Assembly: GCA_022562335.1 (NCBI GenBank)
Contig: JADFPM010000188.1
Location: 1-5,558, forward strand
From: Chloroflexota bacterium
Lineage (GTDB): Bacteria > Chloroflexota > Dehalococcoidia > Lucifugimonadales > UBA3495
DNA: 5,558 nucleotides
Direction of reading: 5' to 3'
Shown here: positions 5,123 to 5,558 of the stretch, piece after piece
Numbering within the stretch: position 1 is the stretch's first letter
How the letters are laid out: each line of letters opens with the position of its first letter
Program-made: the position numbers and the translations under genes
The notes under the pieces: generated by a model
The model's input: only the letters and a program-made list of their open reading frames with translations
What the model was told of the DNA's origin: nothing
Databases searched by the model: none

Positions 5123-5558
5123 CTATGCGGAAGCGGGTTCCGGTTCCGGTTCCGGTTCCGGTTCCTGTTCTGCTTCCGGTTCCGGTTCCTGTTCCTTGGA
5201 GGACGTGCCTTTCCTGGGTTTGATGACGATGGAATCTTCTTCCAAATCCACCACCGCCACGTCTCCTTGGTTCAGACGGCCGCCGAGCACTTCGTCGGAA
5301 AGCCGGTCTTCCACTTCGTTCTGAATCAACCTGCGCAATGGCCGGGCGCCCAACACGGGATCGAACCCTTTCTCTCCCAGCCACACCCGGGCGGCCTCGG
5401 TCAACTCAAGTTCGATTTCCTTTTCCGCCAACTCTTTCCGCACCTGGTCCATCATCAAGTTGACTATTTGCAGGATCTCGTCCTTGGTCAACTGATGGAA
5501 CACCACTGACGCATCGATTCGGTTGAGGAACTCCTGCCGGAAGAAGCGCTTGACTTCA
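5123..5558 (-). CDS. clpC: ClpC-type AAA+ protease ATPase subunit, C-terminal part (partial)
   Basis: Only the last 144 residues are in the window; the gene continues past the right edge. ClpC is a hexameric unfoldase that feeds proteins into ClpP. The fragment opens with EVKRFFRQEFLNRIDASVVF, the end of the second AAA+ large domain (family form FRPEFLNRID), followed by the D2 small domain, with sensor-2 motif GARPLRR at fragment residues 70-76 and NEVEDRLSDEVL after it. It aligns well from memory with the end of B. subtilis ClpC, which supports ClpC over ClpB. The tail from about residue 118 is an acidic extension with Glu-Pro repeats (EPEPEAEQEPEPEPEPEP) ending ASA, well beyond the usual end of ClpC, and it is encoded by a hexanucleotide repeat. 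The Clp N-domain, D1 and the ClpP-binding loop lie outside the window, so ClpP partnership is inferred. The stop is TAG at 5125-5123. Confidence 0.92.
   Translation of the reverse strand, partial: EVKRFFRQEFLNRIDASVVFHQLTKDEILQIVNLMMDQVRKELAEKEIELELTEAARVWLGEKGFDPVLGARPLRRLIQNEVEDRLSDEVLGGRLNQGDVAVVDLEEDSIVIKPRKGTSSKEQEPEPEAEQEPEPEPEPEPASA
5136..5195. repeat. GGTTCC hexanucleotide repeat inside clpC
   Basis: On the plus strand GGTTCC occurs five times in perfect tandem at 5136-5165. After a 12-base degenerate stretch (TGTTCTGCTTCC) it recurs twice at 5178-5189, followed by TGTTCC at 5190-5195. The minus strand reads GGAACC units in the frame that encodes alternating Glu and Pro in the ClpC tail. 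Because the unit is six bases, gain or loss of copies keeps the reading frame and only changes tail length. Confidence 0.9.

Overview
The window is GC-rich bacterial DNA, most likely from the Chloroflexota and probably the Dehalococcoidia/SAR202 side. That placement is inference. It rests on the Thr-Pro-rich linkers of the surface protein at 1285-2586, its C-terminal module ending in GWNLLAW (a type I recall from this phylum), and the clpC-radA gene order. No rRNA or phylogenetic marker was available to confirm it.

Layout. Positions 1-211 are non-coding as far as I can see, with two hairpin-forming inverted repeats. A complete tRNA-Ser(UGA) with encoded CCA lies at 212-301. After a 9-bp hairpin at 328-349 comes an uncharacterised 227-residue protein (378-1061, +). 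The 223-bp gap that follows is unusual: on the minus strand it holds a perfect AGGAGGT ribosome binding site and a 24-codon ORF, whose frame continues beyond its TAA for 20 more codons. Next is a membrane-anchored, probably extracytoplasmic protein with three IPT/TIG-like beta-sandwich repeats (1285-2586, +). Then come moaD and moaE (2770-3478, +), the two subunits of molybdopterin synthase, spaced as an operon. Facing them on the minus strand is radA (3495-4946), the DNA-repair/recombination ATPase. Upstream of radA, also on the minus strand, is the 3' end of a clpC-type AAA+ unfoldase gene (5123 to beyond the window edge), with an acidic Glu-Pro tail encoded by a GGTTCC repeat.

Functional links. 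MoaD and MoaE act together: MoaD's C-terminal Gly-Gly carries the sulfur as a thiocarboxylate, and MoaE uses it to convert precursor Z (cPMP) to molybdopterin. The other Mo-cofactor genes are not in the window. clpC and radA are neighbours in many bacteria and belong to protein quality control and DNA repair. Here a strong 13-bp terminator hairpin separates them, and an extended -10 element (TGTTATAAT) lies next to it, so radA probably has its own promoter.

Most of the window is ordinary housekeeping sequence. The items most worth a second look are the minus-strand small ORF at 1058-1195, the altered zinc-finger spacing of RadA, the repeat-encoded ClpC tail, the terminator/promoter junction between clpC and radA, and the two uncharacterised proteins. 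I saw no CRISPR array, insertion sequence, prophage gene or clear new multi-gene system.
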